From positions 1,488,001-1,552,000 of the forward strand of contig JAHYIO010000003.1 in the NCBI GenBank assembly GCA_020543525.1: DNA of 64,000 nucleotides, in the 5' to 3' direction. Each line of letters starts with the position of its first letter. Within the stretch, counting starts at the first letter, position 1. Positions 33,836 to 46,123 of the stretch are shown in pieces. The position numbers were made by a program, and so were the translations under genes. This stretch comes from Coriolopsis trogii. Its lineage: Eukaryota; Basidiomycota; Agaricomycetes; Polyporales; Polyporaceae. The notes under the pieces are model-generated. The model was not told the origin of the DNA. It worked only from the letters and a program-made list of their open reading frames with translations, and ran no database searches.

Positions 33836-36303
33836 TTAATCGTCCTCGGTCCGTTTCCGCTTCCCTCCTGGCTTCGCGCCCGGCCCCCAATTGGGCGTAG
33901 GGTTCTGCTGGTACCGGACGAGCTTCACCTTGGACGAGGCTGTCACAGAGTCAGGGTGTCGCTTGAAATTGGCTTCGGCTCTGCCGTTGTCGGTGGGCGT
34001 GAAGACGAGTCAGCATGAGACAATCAGCCCATTTGGAGAAGGAACGGACTTTGGTTCCTTGCTGAGCAAGACGCGGGTTGGGGAGTTCTCGGAGACCTTG
34101 TCCATCCTGACTGGATGCGTCTTGACCCAAGAGCGGAAGATGTCGTGGATGTCGGCGTAAGTCGCCGTCGTCTTTAGGGACCCTGCGCATGCATGCGAAC
34201 GCGACACTTTGTGTCCAGCATGAAGGAGGGCCGAGCTGTCGCACAGGGGGGATCGTCAGCAGGCCGTGGACCCAATCGTATCCCTATGACGCGCTCACGC
34301 AGTGTCGTCCAGGCTCGGGCATACGCAATGGAAGTGGCTGGAGACTTTTGACGGGGTGAAGTAGAACGGGACGTCCAGTTCCTGTCAGGATGGTCAATCG
34401 CGAATGACACGAACGCCGAGAAGAATGAAATTCTGACCTCCTTCGCGACCGTCAGCATACCCTTCATCCTCGCCACCGTCCCATACTTGTCTTCGCTTGC
34501 CTCAACGTGAGCGAGCACATCAGACACAAAGTCTGTGTCATGCAAGGGACCCGACCACATCGGCCCTGCGATCTGTCACATGCACAACCACGAATCGCCT
34601 TGAACATGTTGTATGCAACACCTAGACGACCGACGACCGCACTCACATGCAGCACGGAGTTGCACTCCGGACACCGGTCTGAGACGGTGGGGCCGGTGCG
34701 CGCTTTAAAGTGAAGGTTCACGTTCCCGTTCTTCTCGTTCACTTGCTCGACCATGCGCCCCAGTGGCTGCTCATAAAACGACTGACACCCGCTGCACACG
34801 TAATATACAGCCGTCTTGCTGGGACGTCAGCTTTGGCGGGGGCCGCAGGGGGAACGTGCAGGGATCCGACACACCTGAAAGTCCTCTTGACGTCGAGCGG
34901 GGACGTGTAAACGCGAACGAAGAGACGAACGTAGAAGTCGATCGACAACGAGAGGAGAGGTTGGATGAATCGACCGTACCTCGCCGCTGACGTAGCGAGG
35001 GTGTGCAGAACGAGTCGGAGTGCCTGTCGAAAGCGGTTACATACTTACTGACGACGAGGGACCCTCTCTGGACTCACAGCTTCATGGCAGTATTCAGCCT
35101 TGACTGGTGCGCCGCCGTAGTTTGAGAAGCTGTGGTTTCACAATTTACCATCAGTTTACAGAAGGACATAAGGTATCATCATAGGTGTACCATTTCTCGG
35201 GATAGTTTGTTGTGGCTAGAACTGACATGTCCGTACATGTCACGCACAAAAGCCCTGCGAACGTGAAGCCATGAGCATCAAATGCGTATACGAGACGCAT
35301 ACATACTTACCTCCGTCGCTCACACATTGTACCGCTGCATCGACGAACGGTGCCGCAGTTCCATATGGATCAAGGTCGACAACATCCACACGATTACGCT
35401 CTGTACGATGGTTGTACATCAACGAACTCGAGGTACTTCAGCACGAAGTGTTGCGAACAATTTCCAGTGGTCGTACTCACCACGCGTCGCCTTCGTTCAC
35501 CATGACTTTCGCTGGCCTGACAGCAGGTTCTCCAGCAGACCGTTCGGACGGGCCAAGCTCCTTCTCATGTAGATCGTTCAACTCGATGTTCCGGCGCATA
35601 GCCTCGACGGCAGCAGGCGACAAGTCGTTCGCAATCACATACCTAGCACGGCAAAAGTATATCAGTACATGCACCTGCACAGAGGCGCGTTACAGCAGAC
35701 TTCACGAGAGGGATTTCGTTCGCGTAGCGTATTGAGCGCAGACCCGTGGCGGACAATGCTTCGAGGATCACGAACGTTTGGGGCCGGAACTGCGACGCGC
35801 TCTCGTCTAGTAGGATAATCAGGGACACACAAGCGACTACGTTACCTCTCGTTGAGCCTGCGGCTTTGCGGGATCCTGCGACGCGCCTTCAAGGGACACC
35901 TCGGCAGCAGCAGCAGCAGCGTCCACCACAGCAGCATCTCCATTCACTACATGAATCCACGTCGCGTTTATCCCATATGATCTTGTACACATAGTCACAT
36001 CAGAGACTCACCAGCTGTTTTCGCCTTCTTCGCCTTATGCCCCACCGTTCCCGTCCCCGTCCCTGTCTCCGCCTCCGCTTTCTTCGCGCGCCTCTCCAAC
36101 GTCTGCCTCCACTTCCTCTCCTTCTCCCTGTTCACAACCTCGCCCCATGTGCGGATCGCAGCCACACTCAGGTCGCGATTGAACTCCTGCACCGGGTTCA
36201 AGAACGCGTCGTTCGCGTCGGGGAGGAGGATCGCCGAAGTGTTTTCCTTGTGCAGCCGGAAGCCCGCCGGGATCGTGAACGAGGCGGGGCCGGACTCGGA
36301 CAT
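33836..36303 (-). CDS. trm1: tRNA (guanine26-N2)-dimethyltransferase Trm1
   Basis: Methylates G26 of many cytosolic and mitochondrial tRNAs using SAM. Thirteen exons: 36303-36012, 35946-35846, 35801-35701, 35642-35481, 35426-35311, 35254-35191, 35129-35078, 35023-34875, 34818-34647, 34572-34438, 34381-34299, 34235-34050 and 33980-33836; 585 residues. Family blocks appear in order: [40 protein letters not shown] (SAM loop), [68 protein letters not shown], a zinc site CSGC with CPEC, and NFKRHPDS near the end. The protein ends in a basic tail. The acceptor before exon 3 (GACGAG|AGC) is the least certain join, chosen because it keeps phase. Exon 2 encodes a poly-Ala linker. Confidence 0.94.
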
Positions 36304-36891
36304 CTTGCGTGATATATACAGATGGATGACCAGAGGACGTGGGAGGCGGCGCGAGGGCCTGAAGATATGGCGTGTAGCAGAGAGGAGCAGTTTCGATACA
36401 GTAGAGACAACTAAATGAGTCGGTACAACTCAAGAGGGTCTGGCGCCCATACATATACCACGACCAGGAAGCGCTCCGCTTGTGCTCGTCCACAATTTGG
36501 AGAATCGCGGCTCCAGGGGACTGGAAGCGTACCACGCGCCACCCACAAGTGTGGTTATGTGGGCGGGTATGCATACGTGTGTCTTGGTGGCGTACAGACT
36601 TCATGACTTGACAGCGAACACGCGGGAACGCGCGATGATGCCAAACTTGTTTTGTTTGCAGTACTAGTGGATAGAGATACAGTGAGGGTAGGATACGGTG
36701 TAAGGTACGAACAGTCAAATGTGTGTACGTTGGTCCAAATTGTGCAGAAATACGAAGGTCCGTGATGTCCTAGTATCCCAAGAAGAACGTGCGATAGACA
36801 CGACGAAGGGGGGCGTTTCTAGTCACGCGTCCCACACTCAGCGCGCCGGTCTAGTGAAAACGTGGAGTGAGACAATAAGCGTACGGACCGC
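36304..36891. other. Intergenic between trm1 start and ferric reductase 3' end
   Basis: About 590 bp with no gene recognised. It holds the trm1 promoter and the 3' UTR of the ferric reductase. Confidence 0.4.
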
Positions 36892-39800
36892 TCAGTAGGA
36901 GAACTCCTCAGAGAAGAGCGCGATCGCGCCACGCTTGTCTCCTTTCCTGATCCTGGCAGGGTCGATCTGCGCCGCGACGATCTTCCGAATCATTGCATCC
37001 AGCGACGTCGGGCCACAACCTAACCACATACCCAACCATCAGTCAGCGACCCCAACAATCCCAACATCCAAGTTCATGTGAAAAGAGAGCACTCACAAGC
37101 AACAGCGATCGCCCCCTTTGCCCGCTCGACCTCGTCCGTCAATATCCTATCCAGCTTTGGCTTCCCCGGTCGCGCATGCTCCGCCACGATCCCCACATCC
37201 TCCACCTCGCACTCGTCCAAGTCGAGCCTCAGCTGCTCCTTCACCGCCTCCACGTCCCCGTTCGGAACGAGCGCCGCAAAGCTGTCCGTGTCCGTCCACT
37301 GGCTCAGCCGCGACATCGACCCGAACCGCGACGCAGGCGTGCCCGGCGTTATCGGCGTCTGCGCCATCATCACCGACGAGCTTCCAGACATGCCCGAGAA
37401 CCGCTTCGGGCGCGGGGTCGCCACAGACAGGTTGCGCGTGTGGACCCCGGACGGGAACCGACCGTTGCTGCTGTTCGCGCTCATGCTCGACTCGGGTCTC
37501 TCGTCCAGGAGCGGCCCGGCGCTGGTCGGTGTCTTGCTCGGGCTTCGGTAGTCAGCGCTCTCGACCGTCGACAGACTCGTCGGGCGGGCCATTCCCCGGC
37601 TCGGACGAACGGACGCGATGTCCACGCTAGGTCGCTGCAAGGGCGGGTCCTCGATCGTCGGCCCGCTCAGTGGTCGCGGCAGGGCATCGCAGTCGATCGG
37701 CGGGAGCGTCGCCCGCTTATTCACAAGCTGGACCGACGACCGGTCCGCGCTTCCCTGGAACTCCATCTGCGACGCGCGATGGAGGAGCTCCTGCTTCGCG
37801 AACAGCGCCGTCGAGATCCGCCTCGAGTACGCGCGCCGCGACTTGCCTTCCTGCTTGACCGACAGGTTGAACTGCGCCTCTCCCGGCAGCCCCGTGTCGT
37901 CGTCGCCCTCAAAGTTGGTGAGGTCGAGCACGTGCTCCTCGTGGCCCAGTTCGCCGTCTTCTCGACCAATGTCGGTGTAGTAGCTTAGGTCGACGTCGCT
38001 GTCGTCCCCGCTCTCCTCGGATGAACTAGAGGCACGGGAAAATCGCCGATCGTTTACAGCGAACTCGGGCTTCGGCGGTTCAAGTTCCCCTTCTGCCGCT
38101 TTTTGCGGATAGGGTGCAAATGTTATACGCGACGCCTGAGGAGGCTTTGGTTCTGCAACAGGCTTGACGTTCGTGACAAAAATGTCGATCTGCAATTCCG
38201 GGGAAGGAACCATATCCATGCATCGCCGGAGCACGGACGCACACCACTGTATATGCCCTGTATCCGCACTTCAGCCAAGGTCTTCTCAAACATCACGAGC
38301 ATACCACACGTACCAAAGTCACGCACGAGCCATACGAAGCGTACACGCGTTGTCTTGTACCCAGGCTGACCATGGCCTCCACGTTGACCACCGAGGAACC
38401 TTCCGTCCCGTCCCGCGAGGCACAGACAGACGTACTGCAGCACCGAGAGCGCATAGCTGACTCCAGAGCCTCCCGCAACGATTAGGATTGTAGAGTAAGA
38501 GTTCCACCGAGCACGAACGGAGGACCCATACGGCCCATCAACGCACGCCCGGAGCAGAACGCCGCGCCTTGGCATCTCGCAGCGGGGAAGGGACTCGGTG
38601 CGGATGTACTGTTGACCACGGCCCATCATAATGGCAACCGTATCCCAAAGATCCTTCGTCCACCCGTTCTTCGCGCGGATGAGGAAGACGAGCACTCGCC
38701 CGTCGTCGTACCCGTTCTGCTCATCACAGATGGACGCGCACGTGAACGGATGGGTCGTGAAGCGGGTGATGGACGGCAGAGAGATAAGAAAGTGCTGGCC
38801 GGGGGCCCACGTCAGATATCCCGGCGTCACGATCCGCAAGCGAACAGTTCGGCCTGGCAGCAGTTCCGCATGGGCGAACCCGGAAGGCGGGATGTAGTCC
38901 GTCGGGACTGAGAGACCGATGCCTGGGAGCCGGGCGGGAGGAGGATAGTGCGCAAGACCAGTGGTGGAGCTCGATGGAGGTGTGTCAGGGAAGCCGTACG
39001 GCTGTGCCATCTTCGGCGGAGTCTGGTAGGGAAGAGCAGCGCCTTTGTTGCGCGACTGGGTCTTTCGAAGCTTGTTCGACGGGGCTGGCACCTTGCTGCC
39101 CATGTAACCGTTGGTGTACAACCACCAAGTGAACCGCCAAGTACGCTCACCGAACCATAGTCCCAGGGCAGCCCAACACCACCACCAGACGGGGGGATGG
39201 TGAAGAGCGGACATGACAATGGTGAGGGGCACCAGTAGGACATGCAAAAACCAGAACGCCTCGTAATGTCTGCGCCTAAACGGCCCTACAGACATGATGA
39301 AGAGCAGGGTCATGCAGCCAAATGCCTGGCGGATGTGCGTAACTATGAGGATAGCATGGAAGTATTCCGTGTATGACGTACCGTCCAAGCGAACAAGAAT
39401 TTTTCGTATAGCCAAGCAAAAGTGTACGCGAGCTTACCGTCGCGTTTCTCGATAGATAGCTGAACGCTCCAGAAGACTACATGGAGCACAGTGAGGAGAT
39501 AGATGAGACGGGCGACCCATTTGTGGAGCCAGAGCAACTTGTCGCAATAGAGCTGCACAAGAAAGGGTAGGGAGAAGATCGCAAACGGTGGGGACTTGAG
39601 TGCGAAGAGAATGCAGAGGGGGAAGAGCGCGAAGGCAATCAAGCCGGTCCTATTACCGCTTGTCCACCATGCCTTCGGGATAATGTACTGGGGCTGGTAC
39701 TGGTAGAACTCGGACATCTCGTAGTCGCGTTTAGCAGCAGCGGTAGATGTCGCGGTGGTGGTGGTCGCCCAAGGATAGTCGTGGAGTGTCCATAAGGTAG

Positions 39801-40209
39801 ATCCTGGAGCAAGATAATCGGGGCCCAGGAAGGAGACGAGGAGAGAAGCAAGGACGATGGCGAGAAGGGCGATTATTTGTGCATTAGGGGGGAGGGAGTA
39901 TGGTTGCCTGTGGGGCTGGCCTTTAGCTTTGGCGACTGCCAGACTGTGTTTCTTCCTCCATGTCCGGCGGCGGAGAGCCCACTTGCTCCAGAGCGCGCCA
40001 ATATAGCCTCCGCGCCAATTTGACTGGTGAAGGACGGAACATACGAGGAGGACGGCGACTATGGCTATCCAAAGGATGTAGGAGTAGACGCGACTCGCAT
40101 CGCTAAGAACATGGACGGTGAGATAGGCGGTGACGAATTGGAGGTCGTCCGCAAAGGAAGGAGTGGGAGGGTAGGCAGGCCTCGCAACGGAGTTGTTGTT
40201 TGCGGACAT
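36892..40209 (-). CDS. Ferric/cupric reductase transmembrane component (FRE family), enlarged
   Basis: Flavohaem reductase that passes electrons from NADPH across a membrane to reduce Fe(III) or Cu(II) before uptake. Exons are 40209-39382, 39325-38314, 38257-37097 and 37019-36892; 1042 residues against the usual 600-750. The haem-binding helices carry His pairs (LLWLHKWVARLIYLLTVLHV and HYEAFWFLHVLLVPLTIVMS). FAD site: HPFTCAS. NADPH site: DGPYGS, IVAGGSGVSYALS, then VACCGPTSLDAMIRK near the end. The protein closes KGDKRGAIALFSEEFSY, as in relatives. About 300 Ser/Arg/Asp-rich residues are inserted in the NADPH-binding half, between VTNV and GKPKLDRIL. Another polar insert follows the helices. 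The Atx1 copper chaperone gene lies directly upstream on the same strand. Confidence 0.93.
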
Positions 40210-40934
40210 GCGGAGGAAGGTCCTAGGGACCGCGAAAATGAGCGACTGGAGTTGGTAGAGACGCGAATGAGGAGGAAAAGACGAACCTCCGGAGCAGTTA
40301 AAAGTTGGAATAACCGTGCAGGAATCGCAGGTGCGATCTGGATGTCTAGGCGGTGGATCTGGAGGCCAGGTACTCCAGATGAGCTTGGCTGCGGAGATTA
40401 CTCGAATTCGATCGTGTGGTCGTGACGGCAGTGGCAGCACAGGACTCGGGTGCAGAGTCTGAACGCGGGCGAGCGAGAGGCCTAGGGTATGCGTATATGG
40501 TGGATGACGAGGAGGGACATGATGCACAGGGGACGAGGACGGGGAAGAAGAAGAGGAGAGTGAGCAACTGGCCAGATCTGGAGCTGGACTGAGAGCAGTC
40601 GCACTTGGCGCGTGGCTCGGCTTGGAGACACTGGCCCGGCATCGGCCCCCCTCTTCCCTCCGAGATTCGCGATCGCGCTCGGCGCTCCGGCTGCCTTTTC
40701 GATCGCCGTCGCCAGCCACAAGGCCCGTGTCCGGCCCTGGCCCGCCCCATTCAGTCGCCAAGCAGGCCGCCGACGTCCCTCACAGCGCACACTCGTCCAT
40801 TCCATCGGTCTCCCTCGCCCGACCGCTGAGAATACCATATCCATCCGAGTATCCAAGTTGAACATCTGCCTTAGGCCATACCACTTCTGTACATATCCTT
40901 CCAAAGCACATATCAACCGTAGAATCTACTTCGT
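40210..40934. other. Intergenic between atx1 and ferric reductase
   Basis: Promoter and leader of the reductase plus the atx1 3' region. The coding-like frame continuing upstream of 40209 has no splice support and looks like leader sequence. No regulatory element is assigned. Confidence 0.4.
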
Positions 40935-41461
40935 TCATTCGACAGTCTCGCCCGAGATGATCTAGCCAGCCCATAAGTACAAGCCAGCCCACACAACCGC
41001 ACTCGAAACGCACCTGCTTGCCCGTCTTCGCGATCTTCGCGTGCAGGTCGTCGTACCCGATCGTGCCCTTCACCAGCACCTCCTGCTTCTCCAGGCTGAT
41101 GTCGTACGAAGACACACCTAAACACCCATCGCCCGACACTCTCTCAACACCAGCGCATCGCCGTGGTCAACCGCCAAGCGCAACCCAAACACGCACCTTC
41201 CGTCTTCTTCAGCACACGGTCGACCGCTCCGGAGCAGCCACCGCAGGTCATCTACACCCACGCACACCCACGCGCATCGGACGCATCGGAACAGCTCAGT
41301 CAGCCCAGTCCTAGCCGCGTTGATCCCTGACAAAGAGCGGCATCATCACCTTCACGTTAAACTTGTAAGTGTGCTCGGACTGCAGTATGTGTGTCGCAAC
41401 CGATCCCGTCCATCAGCCCTCGCGTGTTCATCCCCGGACGGCACAAGGAGGTGCGTACCAT
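40935..41461 (-). CDS. atx1: Copper chaperone Atx1 (HMA domain)
   Basis: Cytosolic carrier that delivers Cu(I) to the Ccc2-type P-type ATPase of the secretory path, needed to load multicopper oxidases used in iron uptake. Five exons give 72 residues, the size of yeast Atx1: 41461-41459 (only ATG), 41379-41350, 41251-41197, 41117-41014 and 40961-40935. The protein begins MSEHTYKFNVKMTCGGCSGA, with the copper-binding MTCGGC loop, then VDRVLKKTEG, VSSYDISLEKQEVLVKGTI and AKIAKTGKQ, and ends ETVE. The first intron falls right after the start codon. The gene was pieced together from fragments and is easy to miss in ORF scans. It lies next to a ferric reductase in the same orientation. Confidence 0.93.
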
Positions 41462-42029
41462 CTTTAGTCTGGGAGCTTGGAGTCGGGATGTCGGAAAGTG
41501 GGTGGGCGGGATGTGTGCAGCTGCGGGTACCAAGCACGGTCAAGACTTGTTAGGGCCATATTGGAGCAACGCCAGAGGGATCAAAGGCTGCAGCGACGTA
41601 CCACTTGAAGGTCGAGACGAAGGCTGCGCGTACGGTCGAGGTGAGAGACTAGAGTGTGCACCGATAGAAGGCAGCTCGTCGTATTTATCCCGGAGCTCAG
41701 CGGCACCCAGCGTGATCTATGGCGCAACCTCGCTCACATAAGTAACACAGCAACTCGCACACCGCGCGGGAAGTCCCGGCGGTAGCTAAGTCGACGAGTC
41801 CCTACAAATCCTCGCTCAGCATCAGTCAGCCTGAGCCCGAGGCCCTCTTGCGCAATTGCACCGTAACACATCTCTCATGTCAATGCCACTTTCATGGGCA
41901 GATGTCAAGTCGCCGTCGTGGCACAAGAACTAGTCGAGTCATCTCTATTCTCAGGCTGGCTCAATGGTTCGCCTGTCGGTCGTGTACGCATATCCATACG
42001 GAGAGGCATCGCAACTGTCAGTGTCAGTG
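41462..42029. other. Intergenic: atx1 upstream, permease downstream
   Basis: About 570 bp. No gene recognised. It contains the atx1 promoter and leader and the 3' region of the permease gene. Confidence 0.4.
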
Positions 42030-44446
42030 TCATCGAACAGGCGTCCTCATCTCCAAGTGCTCGTCCCCTTCCGTCGCCACCGCTTGCCAACCCGCGCCTG
42101 GCTCGGGCCTCCCGCGTATACGCGCCGCAAGGTTCGAGAGGAACTCTGTGTAGCGCGCAAGACTGTATTAGACATAACAGATTCCGCGCGGAGTTTCAGC
42201 GAGTACTCGCCTTGCACTGCGTTGGGGGGACCGTTGTTCCGCTGTGTGATGTAGTAGACCGGAATACCAGCAAGTACGAAACCTGGATCAAGCATGAGAG
42301 CGCTGCGCATAGTGAATTGTGTACCCACATACCGAGGACCGCGATGGCTTCTAGCGGCGCAGCTATGATAGGCATGCAGAGCAAGAATAGACAGACCTGA
42401 CGAATCTCGATTGAACCAGAAAAGAGGGGAGCCGAACTCAAGGTCTACGTACTGCGCAGAATATGAGTGGAGTGATTATCCACGTCTTGTATGGTCGTTC
42501 CAGCATAGGTTCCTTCACCCGCAGTATCACCAGACCCAGCACCTGTCCATGCGCAAACGTCAATGGCTGCCTCGAAACTCACTGTGATCCTACTCACGGT
42601 GAGGAAATAGAATGCCCATGACGCGACGACAGCAAAGTTGATGAGACTACGGAATCCTCCCCCGACCAATATGAATACGATCGTTATAGTGGCCTGCAAG
42701 CACATGGCGTTCAAGGGCGTCTTGAGCCGAGTATTATGGCGACCGAAGAGGGCTGGCAAGTACCCCTCTTTCCCGGCAACGTAGATTAGACGTGCGCTCG
42801 TGAATGATGAGCCTGCCAAGGTATACATGAGATGCGTTCCACTGCCTTGGAATCGTGGACCGACCATTCAGAGCTCCAAAGCACGAAAACGCGACCATGG
42901 CAGCAAATACAACACCACCTACTGGGCCAAACAGGGCACGACCGAAATCGATCGCGACTGTGTTGCTCAAGCTGACCGTGGCCTGTGTAGGGTATCGGCT
43001 CGTGGTTCGCTGGAGTGAATTGATGGACGCACCTTGTCCAACACCGCGAAGTACGCGACATTGGCGAGTATGAAAAGCACCTTGGAGGATTCTGTGAGCT
43101 GCAATCTACGTATCATGATTCCGTGCATACCATTACGATTGCCATGCTGGAGTGAATGGCACGGGGTATGTTCTTCTCAGGCCGCTTCATCTCACCACCG
43201 ACATAGTTGGCTTGATCCCATCCGTCGAAGGCCCATAGACTGGAGTAAAGTGCTAGCGCGTAAGCCGACGGCGAAGTGCTCGAGTGCTCGAACAACGGGT
43301 CGCTCAATGAAGTCGATGCTTGCCCTCGGGCCAACTGGATCAGACCAAGGATAGTAATAGAAATCTAGGGTGATGAAGGTCAACGCGAGCACGCAGGCAG
43401 GTCATCGTTGTCCACACACACCAATGCGACTATCTGAGGAGTGTCAGCGGGGTCAACATGCGGTATGCATCCAGGCTCACCTTGACAGTGGTGAACATTA
43501 CGGCAGCCCGAGTGCCCAGCGTCGGCGTAGCCACGCAAATTATGGAGACCACAAGCACTGCTGCTACAGCCGTGATCTTGATCGCCCAGTGTGGAATGTC
43601 GTCCGGCGACACCTCTGCGCGAGTGCTATGCCAGAAGAGTCGATTAAGGTATTCGGCGAAGATTAGACTAATCACGGCATTGCCCCCTATGAATGGTAGG
43701 TTGGATGCGTGTAAGGAGAATGTGGACAGAGACTTGTGGGATGGTTCCGTACCTGGTTTCAGGGCGGATATTGCTGTCCATGCGAATAAATACGACACTA
43801 ATGGTCCGTACGAGTACTGGAGGTACGCTTGTGCGCCTCCATTCACGGGTATAGAGGACCCGAGCTCCGCAAAGCTGCTTGCACCGGTCCACGCGAGCAC
43901 ACCGGCGGCGAACCAGACCAGCAGACTCGCCCCGACGCTCTGCGTATTTGCTACCACTACTCCCGGTGAAGAGCTGCGAATGTGCTCGACTTCGTAACGC
44001 ATGGCAAATAATATTCGTATGGGAACTCACAAGATACCCGAGCCAATTTGCAGGCCTACAATGAGAGCGATCCCTGAAGCATGGTCCCGGTTCGCACTTC
44101 AGCGCGTCTCAATGTGAAGACTTGGAAGGAACGCACCGTTTACCAGTCCCAAACGTTTCTCATTCGACTCCAAATGCACCTCGTCCGGTTCGCTCAAGCT
44201 TGCGCTAAGCGGTAACAGGTCATGCTGGAAGTCGAAGCCTGTAACAGAGTACGACCGACTACGGAAAGGAGGCCCCGGATTCTCTGCTAGCAAAGGGCCC
44301 TCCGAGAGCTCCAAATCTCGTAGTGAGTCATCCGAGTCGTCAGATAGACGACTTGAGCGTATGGAAGGGGAGTATATCGGCGAGGTAGCGCTCCGAGGCG
44401 ACCTGAGAGTGTCTAATAATGTAGCGTTCGGCGCTGAGGATGTCAT
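42030..44446 (-). CDS. Amino-acid permease, LAT/MUP1-like (APC superfamily)
   Basis: Twelve-helix plasma-membrane amino-acid transporter, closest in layout to fungal methionine (MUP1) and L-type carriers. Thirteen exons: 44446-44137, 44073-44031, 43973-43753, 43686-43481, 43433-43422, 43364-43131, 43080-43033, 42982-42865, 42812-42598, 42542-42453, 42396-42333, 42282-42211 and 42145-42030; 582 residues. A polar cytosolic N-terminus (about 100 residues) precedes GIALIVGLQIGSGIFSSPGV, the unwound helix-1 signature. Others are FAELGSSIPVNGGAQAYLQY, WAFDGWDQANYVGGEMKRPE, LIYVAGKEGYLPALFGR and LERPYKTWIITPLIFC. The C-terminus is AVATEGDEHLEMRTPVR. A 12-nt exon codes Ile-Val-Ala-Leu in a helix. The last intron (42210-42146) starts GC (AAG|GCGAGT). 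Substrate specificity is inferred only. Confidence 0.9.
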
Positions 44447-45009
44447 GCGAAGTCCGCGGGGACAAGCGGGAAAGTCAGATAATCGTCAAGATACAGAGCG
44501 TAGCAGGTCGTCGCAATGAAGGAGAGGTGCTCCAGCGAGATGGGAGCTGAGACTCAGAGGAGAAGCTAGTCGCAAGGCAAGCGTCACGGTCAACGCGTAA
44601 AACGCCATCTTGAGAAGCGGATCAATAGGCGCTCACCGTCTCGCATCTCGACTTGCCGAAGTAGGTGAGTACAGATCGGGGCATCAGCCACTGAAGACGT
44701 TGAAGCACATAAATATTTCGAGGCTCTTTCCCAAGGTTCAGACATGCGCTGCGACTCGGAGGCACTACATTCTCTTCCGCCGCGCTAGGTATGCCCGAGC
44801 TGAACGGTAGTAGTACTAACTACTCAGCTCCTGGAGTTGACACTACACATCGGACAGGCTCTTGGTGCCACCGACGGTCAAACAATGCAGCGGAACGCTT
44901 TGGCTTGAATTAGAATAAGGATGCATCATGTATTTTGGGCGTTCTCAAGCAACGCCTGCGCAATGACAGCATGTATGTCTATATACTTCTCTTGACATGC
45001 CTCCATGCA
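44447..45009. other. Intergenic: permease upstream, mtr3 downstream
   Basis: About 560 bp, no gene recognised. It holds the permease promoter and the 3' region of mtr3. Confidence 0.4.
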
Positions 45010-46009
45010 CTAGAGATTCACGGGTGTAAGCTGCTCAGTCCACAATGCAGTATGTGCGAAGCTTCCACTCGCCTTGATCGCTTCTATAGGGGTCATAGCT
45101 CCGGACTGCCACACACTTGTGACCGTTCCGAGCGCAGGCATGCCTGAGAGGATCAACGTGCCCGATGCCGCCTTCCCCTCTTCTTCCGTTGGATCCAGCC
45201 AGATCTCCTTCCCGACCACTGCCTGTACGCGGCGTCAGTAAGAGCCCAAACACAAGAGCTGCAGACATACCGCGGAGCAAGATGCGACAAGACCCAGCAT
45301 CTCTATCCCCGCATCAGCCAGAGCGGCACTCGCAGCCACAGAACCAGCGGCAATGCATCCCTCTATGCCATCGTTCTCGATGACGGTGACGAAAATGTCA
45401 ATGGTAGATTTCGGAAGAAGTTCCAGCCTGACTGCAGAGGCTAATGCTTGTTGAATCTGCACTGCGACCGAGCGGTCTTCTGCGTCCTGAGTCGAGGCCT
45501 GAGTATCAGAGCTATGTCACGACCGCCCCAGGAACGAAACAACGTACGCGTATTGGAATCCTCCGACGCGTGCACGAGAAAGGCGCAAACTTAACCTCTA
45601 CATTCAGTCGTCCTTTCTCGTTGTACGTAGTGCTCTTGGACTGTCGTGGGCCATACCTTTCGCGCAAACATGAGCCAAACATCCTTCACCACGATCTCAA
45701 AGTGTCAAGACTCACTCACACTGCACACGCTATTTTCGTCTTCTCAGTCTCAATGTATGCGGACCCGTTGGCCTGATTTATCAAGCCAGCCTTCAGAACT
45801 TATGGGTAACGGGCTATCCGGTGAGCAAGAGGCGAATTACACCAACGGAAAGTAAAAGGCTTACATATTGGCCGGATCTCATGCGCTGCTCGTCCTTTCC
45901 TCGGTTTTCCCGGCTTCCACCTGGTTTCCGCATCCTCATCGGAGTCGTAGACAGGAAGGAAACTCTCGTCGGGGCCATTGATTCGTCTCCGGTCGAAGTT
46001 CTGAGCCAT
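45010..46009 (-). CDS. mtr3: Exosome ring subunit Mtr3 (EXOSC6), RNase PH-like
   Basis: Non-catalytic RNase PH-fold subunit of the six-member exosome ring that guides RNA to the Rrp44 and Rrp6 nucleases. Exons are 46009-45865, 45798-45720, 45656-45548, 45498-45271 and 45222-45010; 257 residues. Telling blocks are NFDRRRINGPDESFLPVYD at the N-terminus, IRPIFLKAGLINQANGSAYI, CAVYGPRQSKS, GRLNVEVKFAPFSC, LLPKSTIDIFVTVIENDG and AASAALADAGIEMLGLVASC. The basic N-terminus followed by the RNase PH core fits Mtr3 best among Rrp41, Rrp46 and Mtr3. The catalytic Asp residues of active RNase PH are not apparent. The extreme C-terminus (after IEAIKAS) could differ if a last intron is used. It is head to head with the NSRP1-like gene, 114 bp apart. 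Confidence 0.88.
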
Positions 46010-46123
46010 GGCGGAAAGCCACAAGAGAGAGTTATACCGGGCGCCAAAGTGAATATGATGATGCATTGCGAGCGGCTATAGAGCTGCAGCCACCTCTACC
46101 ACCGACCATCCTTGCTTGTGGAC
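46010..46123. promoter_or_regulatory. Short bidirectional promoter (mtr3 / NSRP1-like)
   Basis: Only 114 bp separate the two divergent start codons, so the genes must share a core promoter region. No TATA box is evident. Confidence 0.6.

Noticed and set aside
35798..35813. Acceptor CTACTAG|AC for trm1 exon 3
   Set aside because: It looks like a better splice site but breaks the frame. GACGAG|AGC keeps phase through the rest of the gene.
42047..42328. Permease reading straight through to a Lys/Arg-rich C-terminus
   Set aside because: Splicing at 42210/42145 (GC-AG) yields the family-typical AVATEGDEHLEM tail in another frame, so the read-through frame is an intron artefact.
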